A DNA stretch of 64,000 bases from Nansenia antarctica. Lineage: Eukaryota; Chordata; Actinopteri; Argentiniformes; Microstomatidae. Position numbers and translations under genes: made by a program. Each line of letters begins with the position of its first letter. The first letter of the stretch is position 1. The stretch spans positions 64,116,831-64,180,830 of the forward strand of contig OZ022339.1 in assembly GCA_963989245.1 (NCBI GenBank), given 5' to 3'. Shown piece by piece: positions 32,801 to 44,214 of this stretch. The notes below the pieces were generated by a model. The model had not been told where the DNA came from and did not search any database. It was given only the letters and a program-made list of their open reading frames with translations.

Positions 32801-33706
32801 GTAATTAGGTGTTTGACAAAATGCTGGATAGTTGCTGTGCAATCGGGTGCACTAACCGACGAGGAGACGACCCTGGGTTGTGCTTCTACAGAATTCCGTC
32901 AGAAAAAGAAAACCCAGAGAGGAGAAGATTGTGGATTTGTGCTATTAGACGTGTCAAAGATAAGCTCAAGTAAACACTGATTATTTTAATTATTTACGTA
33001 CTTTAGCCACGTTACCCTATTATACTGAGCCAATTACCACTATTGTCATTGTTCATATTGTATTCCACCCCTGTAGGCTACATTGTACCGCACATTTCAA
33101 ATCTTTTATCTAGGATTTTTTTGTATATAATATAGTCTATTTTAATCTGGTCGTATCATATTGTTATTGATTGTTTTTGTTTGCTATGCACCGTGGATGA
33201 GAGGGAAACGCAATGTCAGCCCTCTGTATGTCTGTACATATATCAGCCCTCTGTATGTCTGTACATAATAGCCCTCTGTATGTCTGTACATATATCAGCC
33301 CTCTGTATGTCTGTGTTGGATTGACAATAAAGCTGACTTTGATTCTCCACAAGATGTATGTAGACATCACCGACCTGGAGCTCTGGCAGCGACGTTCGCT
33401 GTTTTTACTGATTGAAATACTGCGGCGGGTGCTCTATATGGATCGCAACAAGTGTCCCAAAAAGTTTTTTGACATATCTTAGTTTTTCTTCTTTTGAGAG
33501 GTGATCTAATTAATCGTCGCTTGAAACAGGTGGGAACATGACAGGTGGGTGCTGCAGTTCTACGGAGCTTCCACTATGTTTTGGCCGCCAGGGCTCTGCG
33601 CCAGTCATGTATGCCTGCAAACTATGAATAGGCCTGTATTGCTCTTGTCTTGACAGTGCTTTCAAATAGCTATCCTTACCTTTTCTTGGTCTCTTCTATT
33701 CTCCAT
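26815..33706 (-). CDS. Unrecognised multi-exon gene, ~1139 aa
   Basis: Eight exons on the minus strand join in continuous phase with consensus borders: 33706-33680, 32259-32118, 31807-31657, 31517-31481, 31334-31123, 29980-27463, 27263-27092, 26975-26815. They sum to exactly 1140 codons including TAA. I do not recognise the protein. It starts MENRRDQEK, then has a Lys/Ser/Glu-rich stretch with three SEKG repeats. The long exon 6 encodes Ser-rich sequence with recurring helical segments of the type VxxILxx...FVxxV. Exon 7 holds a 14-residue proline-containing repeat (QPPAPGxED), and the end is basic then Cys/Leu-rich (SLLSCC-like; here GLLSCCRG). Reading through the exon 6 donor gives an alternative stop at 27412. 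The repeated helical segments faintly recall the sperm protein FSIP2, but this is only an impression. CRE-like TGATGTCGTCAC lies upstream near 33846. Confidence 0.75.
30316..31075. mobile_element. Non-autonomous TIR element (CAGTGTTTCCTC ends)
   Basis: The ends CAGTGTTTCCTC and GAGGAAACACTG are flanked by the direct repeat GATCA (30311-30315, 31076-31080). It carries GGCGGGCCGCCAC-type subterminal blocks and a nested copy of the 1046-1184 repeat at about 30549-30706. It lies in the intron before the long exon of the minus-strand gene. A larger relative with the same ends is at 51820-53772. Frames in it are not supported as genes. Confidence 0.8.
32557..32688. mobile_element. hAT-type MITE, 132 bp, with perfect 8-bp TSD
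   Basis: The ends CAGGATTGCCAGATGGG and CCCATCTGGCAACCCTG are inverted repeats. The flanking octamer ATTACACT occurs at 32549-32556 and 32689-32696, the TSD length of hAT elements. A related left end (CAGGGTTGCCAGATGGG) occurs near 40065. Confidence 0.88.
32821..32969 (+). CDS. THAP-domain exon (partial, orphan)
   Basis: From ATG 32821 the frame reads MLDSCCAIGCTNRRGDDPG, then LCFYRIP, a basic run and LWICAIRRVKDKLK. The Cys-x4-Cys pair at the N-terminus, the F-x-x-I/F-P and the later Trp match the start of a THAP zinc-binding domain. A GTAAAC donor at 32970 ends the exon in phase; otherwise a TAA stops it after 50 codons. The second metal-binding Cys-His part and any further exons were not found downstream. 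It lies antisense in intron 1 of the minus-strand gene. It may be the first exon of a THAP gene or a P-element/THAP transposon relic. Confidence 0.65.
33219..33318. repeat. Short tandem repeat, CAGCCCTCTGTATGTCTGTACATAT units
   Basis: Four imperfect units of about 25-27 bp. Open frames in this stretch are repeat artefacts. Confidence 0.85.
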
Positions 33707-34179
33707 CTTCTAGTTGCTGTATCCAACGTATGAAGCGATACAAACAACGGGACATCATATAAGATGTCTACCAAGTTGTGATTGATGTGAAGACGCACCG
33801 TGGTTCTATAGTGGTACACTCTAATACGTCATAATACATTGTCCGTGATGTCGTCACAGACACAGTGGCGGCCAATCAGCGGCCCGTAGACCATCAACAA
33901 GTGGCCCGCCGAGTATTTTATTTTTTATCGTTGGAAAGCCTTATTACTATTAGTCACCTTTACAACGAGGTACATCTAGTAAGGATCATGCATTTGTGGA
34001 ATGAGCAACACAGCTAAACGTGTGGGTAGCGGCCCAAAAATATTTGCCAAAATCCCCTATATTCTTCTGTTGGTATTCACTCTCGTTTTCGTGTAAAGGT
34101 TGTAAAGGTGACTAATCAGAATGTTTTGAAACGCGATTGGGTGACTTCTAGCGCAATGAGCGTAACCTGTTACCTGGCA

Positions 34180-34427
34180 GCGAATTTGCGAAACCTAGGA
34201 TGGTAGGGGAAGGTAGGGCAATACCGCTACCTGATTGGTTGGTGAAGCACTCGTGAAGAGCCCCCTCATTGGCTGGCGAGTCTACTCGCCAGCCAATGAG
34301 GGGGCTCTTCACGCGTGCTTCGCCAACCAATCAGGTAGCGGTATTGCCCTACCTTCCCTGCTTCGCCAACCAATCAGGTAGCGGTATTGCCCTACCTTCC
34401 CCTACCATCCTAGGTTCCGCAAATTCG
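34180..34427. mobile_element. Foldback TIR element, short relative of 16938-17512
   Basis: The arms begin GCGAATTTGCGAAACCTAGG and meet almost head to head at about 34282 (GGCTGGCGAGT/ACTCGCCAGCC). The right arm contains a second, partial copy of the CTTCGCCAACCAATCAGGTA block. The right end directly abuts minisatellite array 2. Confidence 0.85.
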
Positions 34428-35452
34428 CCCCCAGGCCATAGTACTAGACCACTGGACCACCCCAGACCATGGTGCTAGACCACTGGACGACCCCAGGCCA
34501 TGGTGCTAGAACACTGGACCACCCCAGACCATGGTGCTAGACCACTGGACGACCCCAGGCCATGGTGCTAGAACACTGGACCACCCCAGACCATGGTGCT
34601 AGACCACTGGACCACCCCAGGCCATAGTACTAGGCCATGGTGCTAGACCACTGGACCACCCCAGGCCATAGTACTCAACCACTGGACCACCCCAGGCCAC
34701 GGTGCTAGACCACTAGACCACCCCAGGCCATGGTACTGGTGCTAGACCACTGGACCACCCCAGACCATGGTGCTAGACCACTGGACCACCCCAGACCATG
34801 GTGCTAGACCACTGGACCCCCCCAGGCCATGGTGCTAGACCACTGGACCGCCCCAGGCCATGGTGCTAGACCACTGGACCACCCCAGGCCATGGTGCTAG
34901 ACCACTGGACCACCCCAGGCCATAGTACTAGACCACTGGACCACCCCAGGCCATGGTGCTAGACCACTGGACCAACCCAGGCCATTGTGCTAGACCACTG
35001 GACCACCCCAGGCCATGGTACTAGACCACTGGACCACCCCAGGGCATAGTACTAGACCACTGGACCACCCCAGACCATGGTGCTAGCCCACTGGACCACC
35101 GCAGGCCATGGTGCTAGACCACTGGACCAAACCAGGCCATGGTGCTAGACCACTGGACCACCCCAGGCTGTGGTGCTAGACCACTGGACCACCCCAGGCC
35201 ATGGTGCTAGACCACTGGACTACCCCAGGCCATAGTACTAGACCACTGGACCACCCCAGGCCATGGTGCTAGACCACTGGACCACCCCAGACCATGGTGC
35301 TAGACCACTGTAACCACCCCAGACCATGGTGCTAGACCACTGGACCACCCCAGGCCATGGTGCTAGACCACTGGACCACCCCAGGCCATGGTGCTAGACC
35401 ACTGGACCACCCCAGGCCATGGTGGTAGACAACTGGACCACCCCAGGCCATG
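34428..35452 (+). repeat. 31-bp minisatellite array 2
   Basis: About 30 imperfect units of CTAGACCACTGGACCACCCC plus AGGCCATGGTG, the same repeat as at 16023-16937. It begins at the TIR of the foldback element and ends before a retroposon-like tail with (ATT)n at 35460-35520. Confidence 0.95.
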
Positions 35453-35519
35453 GGATGTAGTCTTTGAGTACAGAGAAAAGCACTATACAAAATGAATAAA
35501 TAATTATTATTATTATTAT

Positions 35520-36430
35520 TATGACAGCTTGGGAGGGTATGACATGTCCTGAGAGAACAGGTAGAGGTCCTCCATGTCACCTGTCCTCCAGGTACGTCCA
35601 GATCTTTGACCGCGGGGGACGAGAACACCCAGAGAAACATGGCCGCCGCCCAGAGACCTGAAACCACTCAAGCTTTTGGCTCCGAACGCACGAAAACAAA
35701 CATGCGCTCATCACCCTTTTTACATTTACAAAAAGGTCAACATACTGTTTGAGTGTGTAAGACATACGCACACATGTAAACGTAATGGGATAAGGTTAAT
35801 ATTTATACTCTCTCTTCTAGATTCTTCTGAAGCTTCCTCCAGTCTGTTAGCCACAAACAGTGGGGGCGTCGTAAATCTTGGGCGTTTTATGGCCCTCTGC
35901 GATCGGTGCGTGGAGCAGCCGTGACTTATTCAGTAGTGGTCTCTGCCAGTAAAATCGGTTGAAGAAAAGATTCCTTAATCCTTCTCCTCAAGATCTTTGG
36001 AAAGAATTTGCCTTGTGACATTTTACAAGACAGCTTGATGCCGCTTGAACAGCAGTAGGTAAGAGGGGAATGTCTTGATGTCCTGATATGTCTGATGTCC
36101 TGATACGTATATATATATATATATATATTATTATGCTGAACAACCAAGGGAAGTCCAGCTGTTTCATAAACAAACAAGCTGGGGGTTTTGGGGGGGAAAT
36201 GTTGTTTTCGACAACTTACATGTTACATAATCCAGTCAAAAACACTCAACACACTCATACATATGAACAACACTGTGAGAGGACACACACACACACACAA
36301 ACAACACTGAGAGGACAGACACACACGCACGCGCACACACACACAGACACACACACACACACACACATACACACACACACACACACACAAACTACACTGA
36401 GAGGACAGACAGCACACACACAGATAAAAA
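35520..36430. other. Mostly non-coding; possible small exon and CA repeats
   Basis: On the minus strand an exon-like piece (about 35655-35590, between a TTTCAG acceptor and a GTGACA donor) is visible but could not be joined to a gene. There is an (AT)n at 36107-36129 and a compound CA array at 36284-36392. Nothing else is supported. Confidence 0.4.
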
Positions 36431-36437
36431 CAACACT

Positions 36438-36925
36438 GAGGAGGTTAGTGGAGGTTAGTGGAGGCCTGTGGAGGTTAGTGGAGGTTAGTGGAGGCCTGTG
36501 GAGGTTAGTGGAGGTTATTGGAGGTTAGTGGAGGTTAGTAGAGGTTAGTGGAGGTTAGTAGAGGTTAGTAGAGGTTAGTGGAGGTTAGTAGAGGTTAGTG
36601 GAGGTTATTGGAGGTTAGTGGAGATTAGTGGAGGTTAGTAGAGGTTAGTGGAGGTCAGTGGAGGTTAGTAGAGGTTAGTGGAGGTTTGTGGAGGTTAGTG
36701 GAGGTTAGTGGAGGTTAGTGGAGGTTTGTGGAGGTTAGTAGAGGTTAGTGGAGGTTAGTGGAGGTTAGTAGAGGTTAGTGGAGGTTAGTGGAGGTTTGTG
36801 GAGGTTAGTAGAGGTTAGTGGAGGTTAGTGGAGGTTTGTGGAGGTTAGTAGAGGTTAGTGGAGGTTAGTGGAGGTTCGTGGAGGTTAGTAGAGGTTAGTG
36901 GAGGTTATTGGAGGTTTGTGGAGGG
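36438..36925 (+). repeat. 10-bp minisatellite GAGGTTAGTG
   Basis: About 49 head-to-tail decamers with variants GAGGTTAGTA, GAGGTTTGTG and GAGGCCTGTG. The plus strand is strongly G-rich and C-poor, with regularly spaced GG pairs. Confidence 0.95.
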
Positions 36926-37307
36926 ATATAGCAGGTTGTCCTACCTTTGCCGAGAACCGGTTTCCGTATACTGGGGCTGTGTGTAAATAACCTCATATGC
37001 ATCCAGATATTTTCCTTTATTTATCCTTTGTTAATCTCACTGAGATTAAAAAAAATAAAATAGATAGAGCCCAAGACAGCAGCAGGGGGGAGAATTATGT
37101 TTCAGTACAAATCAAAGCGTAGACACATACATTAAACAGCACCATAAATAAAGATGCAGAAAATCGTAAAATGAGATATGGGAATATTTATTTTCATTTT
37201 CAATCGCTGAAGCAACAGCAGCAGCACCATGTGCTAAAACAATACTGAGGAGGTTGAGACGTCCTCGTCCTCTCTGGGAGTCTCTTTCTCTTCTTTCTTT
37301 CTCTCTC

Positions 37308-39374
37308 TTATCTCCTCTGTCTCTTGGTTGAGGTCTCCTCTGAGTCTGAGTCTGAGTCTGAGGAACAGCTGCCGGCGTCGTCCCTGGTCCTCTTACCTCT
37401 ACCGCTGGGCCTGGGTGCCGCCGTCATAGGGGCGCTGGCCACCCTCACAGGGGCCGACACGTGTGGGAGGGGAGTCGTCTGGGGCCTCATGGCGTCTCCT
37501 CCTTCTAATAATAATAATTATAATACATTTTATTTATAAAAGCACTTTACATAGGAAATCTCAGAGTGCTACAATTAAACACAGGAAGATAAAGCAATAC
37601 ACATTTTCAATTAAAAGGCTAAAAAAAGGCTCTATTAAAAAGGTGGGTTTTAAGGCCTTGTTTAAAAGCATAGAGAGGACAGCAGACCTACCAGTAGAGA
37701 GACCAGCAGAGTGTCCAGTAGACAGGCCAGCAGAGTGTCCAGTAGACAGGCCAGCAGAGTGTCCACTAGGGAGACCAGCAGAGTGTCCAGGAGGGAGACC
37801 AGCAGAGTGTCCACTAGGGAGACCAGCAGAGTGTCCAGAAGGGAGACCAGCAGAGTGTCCAGAAGGGAGACCAGCAGAGTGTCCAGAAGGGAGACCAGCA
37901 GAGTGTCCTGTAGAGAGAGCAGCTAAGTGTCGAATAGAGAGACCAGCTAAGTGTCCAGTAGAGACACCAGCAGAGTGTCCAGCAGGGAGACCAGCGGGAC
38001 CACAAGCAGAAGGGCGACACAGGCCCAACAGTCTGGCCCGTATGCTTCCATCAGGGTCGTCCTCGTCTTCAGACGAGTCCTCGTCTTCAGAGGAGGAGAG
38101 GACGTAGCGAGGGTAGGGAGAGGGAGGGCGTGGAGGAGGGGCCCGAGGACGGGCGCCACCAGGGCGTCCAGGGGCATCGCCCTTCCCTTCCTCTTCCTCG
38201 GAGTCATCGGAGGAGGAGGAGGAGGAGGAGGAGGGGACGTAGCGAGGGTAGGGAGAGGGAGGGCGTGGGAGGGCCCAGGAGCCGGCGTGGCGTGCCGAGT
38301 CATCGTCAGAGTCATCGTCAGAGTCATCGTCAGAGTCATCGTCAGAGTCATCGTCAGAGTCCGAGTCGTCATCGGACGCACAGGAGGAGCAGCTGCACTC
38401 CTCCTCCTCCTCCTCTTCGTCACCTCTGGTGCTGACGGCGACAGGAGAGACGTAGTCATCGACGTAGTCATCGTCGTCGTCAGGAGCGCTGTGCTCGCTG
38501 TCGCTGTCCAGGGTGGCGTGGCGTGCTGAGCCCAGCAGCATCCTCAGCAGCATGAGAGGGGTCGCGATGCCTCGAGGACGTCCAGCCAACATCCTGACGC
38601 CTGGAGGACGTCTAGCCCCCCGTACACCAAGCACCGCCAAAGGATTGTGTCGTCGTGTTTGTCTGCGGGCTGCTGGGACAAAATAAGACAACATTATAGT
38701 TATATAATGTAGCTTATATATATATAATATAATATAACAGCACTTCCTAACTAGGCATACAGTACATTTTACAGTTCTTCTATCTAACCTTCCTTGGTAC
38801 ATACAAGTAGGCCTACTTGAAACAGACTCAAACATTCATTACAATCTTGGCCAGGGACCACAGATGAAAACGAGCCTCCTGGCTAAATCTGGCATATTTA
38901 CACTTAATTAATTAATTGGTAAAGTTAATTGGTATGCATTGTCCTTTCTTAAATAAACTGAAATTCAAATTGAGATTCTGTACAAAAGAAGAGATTTGGT
39001 GAGGCTGCATTCTCATGTTATGCACACAGATTGTGGAATGCACTGCCAGTTTACCTTAGGGATGCAACCTCAGCAAATATGTTCAAGTCAAGACCAAAAA
39101 AAAATCATCTTTTTAATATTCATAAATAATGAAATTATGATTATATAATGATTAAAGCACTTTGAGCTGCAACATTTGCAGGAAAAGTGCTATACAAATA
39201 ACGGTTATTATTATAATAATAATAATTATTATTATAAAAGTACTTGTAACAGACTCAAACATTCATTATTTCACTGCTGATAGATGTTTGTTATCTGTAA
39301 CTATGAAAATTAGAAGAGAATAGAAGACTTACCGAGGCCATCGACCCGCCGGTTACTATTGATAGAAGACATTG
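37308..39374 (-). CDS. Unrecognised acidic Asp/Ser-rich protein gene
   Basis: Exon 1 39374-39332 (MSSINSNRRVDGL, GTAAGT donor, phase 1) joins an acceptor at 38672 (TGTCCCAG) in phase: AARRQTRRHNPLAVLG..., then a basic region, DDDDDYVDDYV, poly-Glu, a 12-bp repeat coding (DDDS)n at 38300-38361, and PPSPYPRYV motifs before SSSEDEDSSEDEDD. A possible last exon 37507-37308 encodes PRPSGRGKRTRDD, an SDSDSDSEE tract and KRQRR plus stop. The donor of exon 2 is not clear because a 24-bp minisatellite (37690-37990) and a retroposon-like tail occupy its 3' part. Low-complexity acidic/basic composition suggests a nuclear protein, but no family is recognised. Confidence 0.55.
37690..37990. repeat. 24-bp minisatellite within or next to the acidic gene
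   Basis: About 12 units of AGGGAGACCAGCAGAGTGTC plus CAGA and variants. On the minus strand it reads as an open SAGLPSGH repeat, but this may be intronic. Confidence 0.9.
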
Positions 39375-39744
39375 TAGTGAAGGAAACATCAAAAGTATTA
39401 CTAGTTGTGTTCTTGTTCTCTCAGCTATGCTATACGTAAGATAGGCACAGTTGTGTGTGAACTCTCACAGGTGTGACTGGTCTTCAGTGTTCTGGGTTCT
39501 AGAACGTTGGTGATGGTTTCCGTGACAATCAGAGTTGGATGTTCTTAGGTGAGTGTGTAACATCACAAACAGGACAGAATGGCCATACAATTCAGTGATA
39601 TATATAAAATAGACTTTATTGTCCTTATACAGTTGCCTATACGATGAAATTGTAGTGGTTCTTCTGAAGGTGCAAAAACAGAAAACATATTCACATAATT
39701 CACAAACATATACACATATAACATATCACAAATATTACACACTA

Positions 39745-40280
39745 GACAAGCGGTTCCCAACCTTTTAGGACTCACGGCCCACTTTACAGATCTCTTCAGT
39801 ATTCGCGGCCCACTCAGCAGCGCGATTTCTTTTCGCGTGCACGCGCATGAAACGCGCACGAGCGCTCAAAACAACGACGTAATTTTACCAAAAACTAGAG
39901 GGAGCGTGGCAAAAAAATTAAAAATAAATAGCGGTTAAACCACTAAAGCCGAGCGGCGATGTTTTATATAGCAGGTGATCAAATACCAAGATCGTAAATG
40001 TTGTATGTGTTCAATATTTACGACCAAACATCCTTATGTGTGTGGGCAACTCCCGACTCCCGACCAGGGTTGCCAGATGGGCTAAAAAATTAAAAAAAGT
40101 TTTCTCTCGTTCCAGACACTTCACTACCGGCCCTTGTGTGTTTCCCATTGTCTGCCCCGCCCTGATGGGATTCACCTGTTCCTCATCATTTCCAGTGTAT
40201 TTAGTCTGTTTGTTTTCGCCTGAAACGTTGCCAGTTCGGCTTTGTGCCTTTGTGTCAAAACGTCTCAGTGATATCCTAGG
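39745..40280. other. Fragments of dispersed repeats
   Basis: 39748 onward (CGGTTCCCAACCTTTTAGGA) resembles a hAT-type end. 39835-39890 resembles the interior of the element at 30316-31075. 40060-40080 resembles the MITE at 32557. 40110-40270 looks like retrotransposon LTR sequence that resumes after 43625, as if interrupted by the Harbinger-like element. Confidence 0.45.
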
Positions 40281-43200
40281 CCCAGTTGTTCAGAAGTAAT
40301 CTGATCGGATTTTGGCTATCAGATTGAAAATGGGGTGCATTCTGAAATCGGGTTAGATCACGTAATCCAGTCTTGATCTGGATCAAACCTTCAGTATGTG
40401 TTGTTCAAAACATTTAATTAGGATTGGGATACTTTTGATCCAAAAAATGTAATCTGGATTATTTTGATCCCAGCAGAAGGGTGGATTCAGGGGGGATTTT
40501 GGTGGCTAAAATGGTCAATATTTACAGATCAACAACTATTTTAACAAATAGGCTACTGTTATAATTTCATTATAGGCCACATTCTTTTGGGGGGGCTATT
40601 GAGATGGCCACTGTTGAGATGTAACAGAGAATACTGAATATAGGCATGATTCGAATTACAGGGGGGGGGGGGGGGGGCATTTGGTGGGTCTGACCCCCCT
40701 AATTAAGACTTGGACCCCCCCAAAAGCGGTAAAAACTATTTATAATCCCTCCAATAAGCATTCACCACTTTCCTATGACACTCCTAACGTTAAAAACTAA
40801 AAACATATTATTTTTGGGACCAAAACAAACATTTGTAAATTGAATAATAAAAACGAGTAATATTAATCTAATTCCCTGATCGCTGTTGATTAAACATAAT
40901 AATTTAGAACCATCAGAAAGCTTGAATATTACATAATTCCACCTTTTTTTTGCAAACACTTTTGATTCTTTTGATCCTTACTTTACCAGGGAGCCATCTT
41001 CTTTTGCTGCAAACATCAATTATAGGCCAAAGGCCTATAAACTCTATGTTCACTACACCAAAGAGGTGGAACCATGGACTCAAAAGGACCTAATTTCACT
41101 GTTGCAGAAACCCACACACTGCTGGAGGGTGTTAGGTGCCATTATGCCTCAATAGTAGGACGTTTTAGTTCTACTAAAGGTGGCTAACAAAAAGAAAAAA
41201 AAACTATTGGGTTGAAATAACCCAGAATGTGAATGCCATGGGGTCTGGCCTGAAGAGGACCACAAAACAAGTGAAATTAAATTAAGATGGAGGAATCTAA
41301 AGGCCAGGGCAACAAAGGACCATGCTGAAGCAAAAAACACCCATAGGCAACAAGCCCTTTAGGAGATGTGATTACACAGTTGTGGTTCTTGACATCATTG
41401 GGGGTGAAAACTCACAAGCTCTGCACGGGAATCATGTCATTTTAGGGAACACGCCAGTTCCTCCTAATTAAGAGGAAATATTTATTCTGGATCTCAGCCC
41501 TGTTATTGAGGAAGAATGTATATGTATATTCACTTTATTCATATATTTATACTCACTGTAATACCATGCACTGTTTACATTATCTTGTCTTTTGCACCAT
41601 ACCACAATTTGCACTTTCTGGCTAGATGCTAAACTACATTCTGTTGTATAAGTATGTATACAATAAGTATAAGCAATGACAATGAAGCTGAATCTAATCT
41701 GAGGTGGATCCTCACTGATAGAGCCAGAAGTTATTGCCACAGGAGTTCAGAGAAGAGGCTGTAAGCGTTCTTTGCCAAACAAAGATGATGATGATGCCTA
41801 TAAGTCACTTCTTAAACGAGAAACCGGAAGAGCAGAAGTACAGATTCATCTGGCAGAAGAACAAATCATTCTTACCAAACAACAGCAGATGAACAGATCA
41901 CTCTTACCAAACTACAGCAGAGAAACAGATCACTCTTACTAAACTACAACAGAGAAACAGATCACTCTTACCAAACTACAGCAGAGAAACAGATCACTCT
42001 TACCAAACTACAGCAGAGAAACAGATCACTCTTACCAAACTACAACAGAGAAACAGATCACTCTTACCAAACTACAGCAGAGAAACAGATCACTCTTACC
42101 AAACTACAGCAGAGAAACAGATCACTCTTACTAAACTACAACAGAGAAACAGATCACTCTTACCAAACAACAGCAGAGGAACAGATCACTCTTACTAAAC
42201 TACAGCAGAGAAACAGATCACTCTTACCAAACTACAGCAGAGGAACAGATCACTCTTACTAAACTACAGCAGAGGAACAGATCACTCTTACCAAACAACA
42301 GCAGAGGAACAGATCACTCTTACTAAACTACAGCAGAGAAACAGATCACTCTTACCAAACTACAGCAGAGAAACAGATCACTCTTACTAAACTACAACAG
42401 AGAAACAGATCCCTCTTACTAAACTACAGCAGAGAAACAGATCACTCTTACCAAACAACAGCAGAGGAACAGATCACTCTTACTAAACTACAACAGAGAA
42501 ACAGATCACTCTTACCAAACTACAACAGTGAAACAGATCACTCTTACCAAACTACAGCAGAGAAACAGATCACTCTTACTAAACTACAACAGAGAAACAG
42601 ATCACTCTTACTAAACTACAGCAGAGAAACAGATCACTCTTTCCAAACTACAGCAGAGGAACAGATCACTCTTACTAAACTACAGCAAACCAAAGCCAGA
42701 CGTAAGATCCACCTCCTTAAAACACAGCTTCAAAAAGCTGATCCCTCCACGAGGAAGAAGAACTCTGAACGTTCTTGATTTTGTTAACTATTGGACATTT
42801 AGCCTTTATGATTTAAAACGTGTTCTAAATATCCAGTGTATTTGTAAAATAACGTATATTTGTTTGTTTTTATTCATTCGTTGAATATGTGTGGGTCAGA
42901 TGTGGGGTCTGACTGTTTAAAAGAAATAAAAGGATATTTTATTGCACTGTTTTCTGTCTCTTCAAATAAAACCCACTCCCAGGTGGCGAAGTAAGCAGTG
43001 CAGGTTTATGAGCAATCATATAAAAAAATGCAATGAAATGAAAATGTGTGTTGATATGTCATACATCCCAATGCTAATCTCACAACATTCCGTTTACTCT
43101 CTTGTTGGGTTTGGAATTCCATGTCATCTTTAGCAGCAGCTGGTAATTTCCATTTCAAACCCATTTTAAGGTTTTAAACCTACCTTTTTAAGGTACACAA

Positions 43201-43624
43201 AACATATTATACACAGATGTGCATCTGGTTCCCAGGATTCCTACGGTGTGAATATCTAAGCTGTGACATTTATACTTTTTGAGAGAGCTCTCTGAAGCTG
43301 GGCATGCTTTTCTCAAGCTTCTACTGTATTGCCGGGCATGTGACGCATAGGCGACTACTGATTGGTTTGGCTGCACCGCTTAAAAACACTTAGACCCCAC
43401 ACTGGCTATTCTACAGGTTGTTCTTTACAAAGCTAGTAGCCTACATTGTGATGTAGTCCCATTTTTTAGAGCATTGGTAATCTGGATTTGGTCATCTTGA
43501 ACAGTCAGGGTGATCCAATCCATTGTTGCTTTGAAAAACCAGCACAAAAGTAAGATGAATTACCTGATCCTGGATAGCAAAACATGGATCATTCTGATCC
43601 AGATTCAACTTTTTGAACAACTGG
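40281..43624 (+). mobile_element. Decayed PIF/Harbinger-like element
   Basis: The ends CCCAGTTGTTCAGAAG and CTTTTTGAACAACTGG are inverted, with paired TGATCCAGATT-type subterminal motifs. Inside, ATG 41074 begins a Myb/SANT-like protein (MDSKGPNFTVAETHTLLEGV, then VGRFSSTKGG) that stops after 37 codons. Related sequence continues out of frame, a coiled-coil-like segment has turned into a 32-bp minisatellite, and the C-terminus (KARRKIHLLKTQLQKADPS) survives near 42690-42777. A repeat also found at 8694 (40488-41009) and a retroposon tail (41516-41700, minus) are nested. No DDE nuclease is seen. Confidence 0.65.
41870..42690 (+). repeat. 32-bp minisatellite derived from coding sequence
   Basis: About 25 units of GAAACAGATCACTCTTACCA plus AACTACAGCAGA (32 bp), with CCA/CTA and GAG/GAA variants. 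One frame reads QITLTKLQQ, continuous at both edges with the Myb/SANT-like gene. The period is not a multiple of three, so expansion shifts the frame. Confidence 0.92.
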
Positions 43625-44214
43625 TTAACGAGTGTTAAGCTTTCCTAGTGTTTGATCTCCACATGTTTTTTGACCTTTTGACCTGCTTTTGCTTACTACT
43701 CATCGGATTATATGCCAGTCTCCTGCATTTGATTACCTGTGTACCGAAGCCTTCTTTGCCCAACCCCTTACTGGATTATCTGTTTTACCCTTTGACTGCC
43801 TACCCAAGGACTGATCTATTTTAAGTAAAGACTATTCTTTTGGATTCAATGTTTTTGTCTCTGAGTCATGCTATTGAGTCCTCTGTGTTAGTCTATGGCC
43901 ACTACATTATCAAATGTTTCTACATGATGCAGAGCACCAGCCATTGAACTGACACACCAAATCCTGAACAAACTCTACATGTGACTGCTCCTCTCCCATT
44001 TTATGGCCCCTGAAACACTGTCTGTAAGCCTCTGGCACCAATTCATAGGCCTTCAGCACTGCCATGTTGATGGTTACATAAGGTAAGGTTTAGGCCTAAG
44101 TGCTGCATAGGACTCTTGAGCCTTACCCACCAATACACATTGTAACAGTAGAGTGCAGTCTGATTGCAAACCTGAGTTTCTGCTACTCTCACCCCACCCT
44201 GTTCTCCTCCACAG

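Noticed and set aside
41870..42690. CRISPR-like or protein-repeat array
   Set aside because: The 32-bp period shifts the reading frame and there are no spacers; it is a minisatellite from decayed coding sequence.
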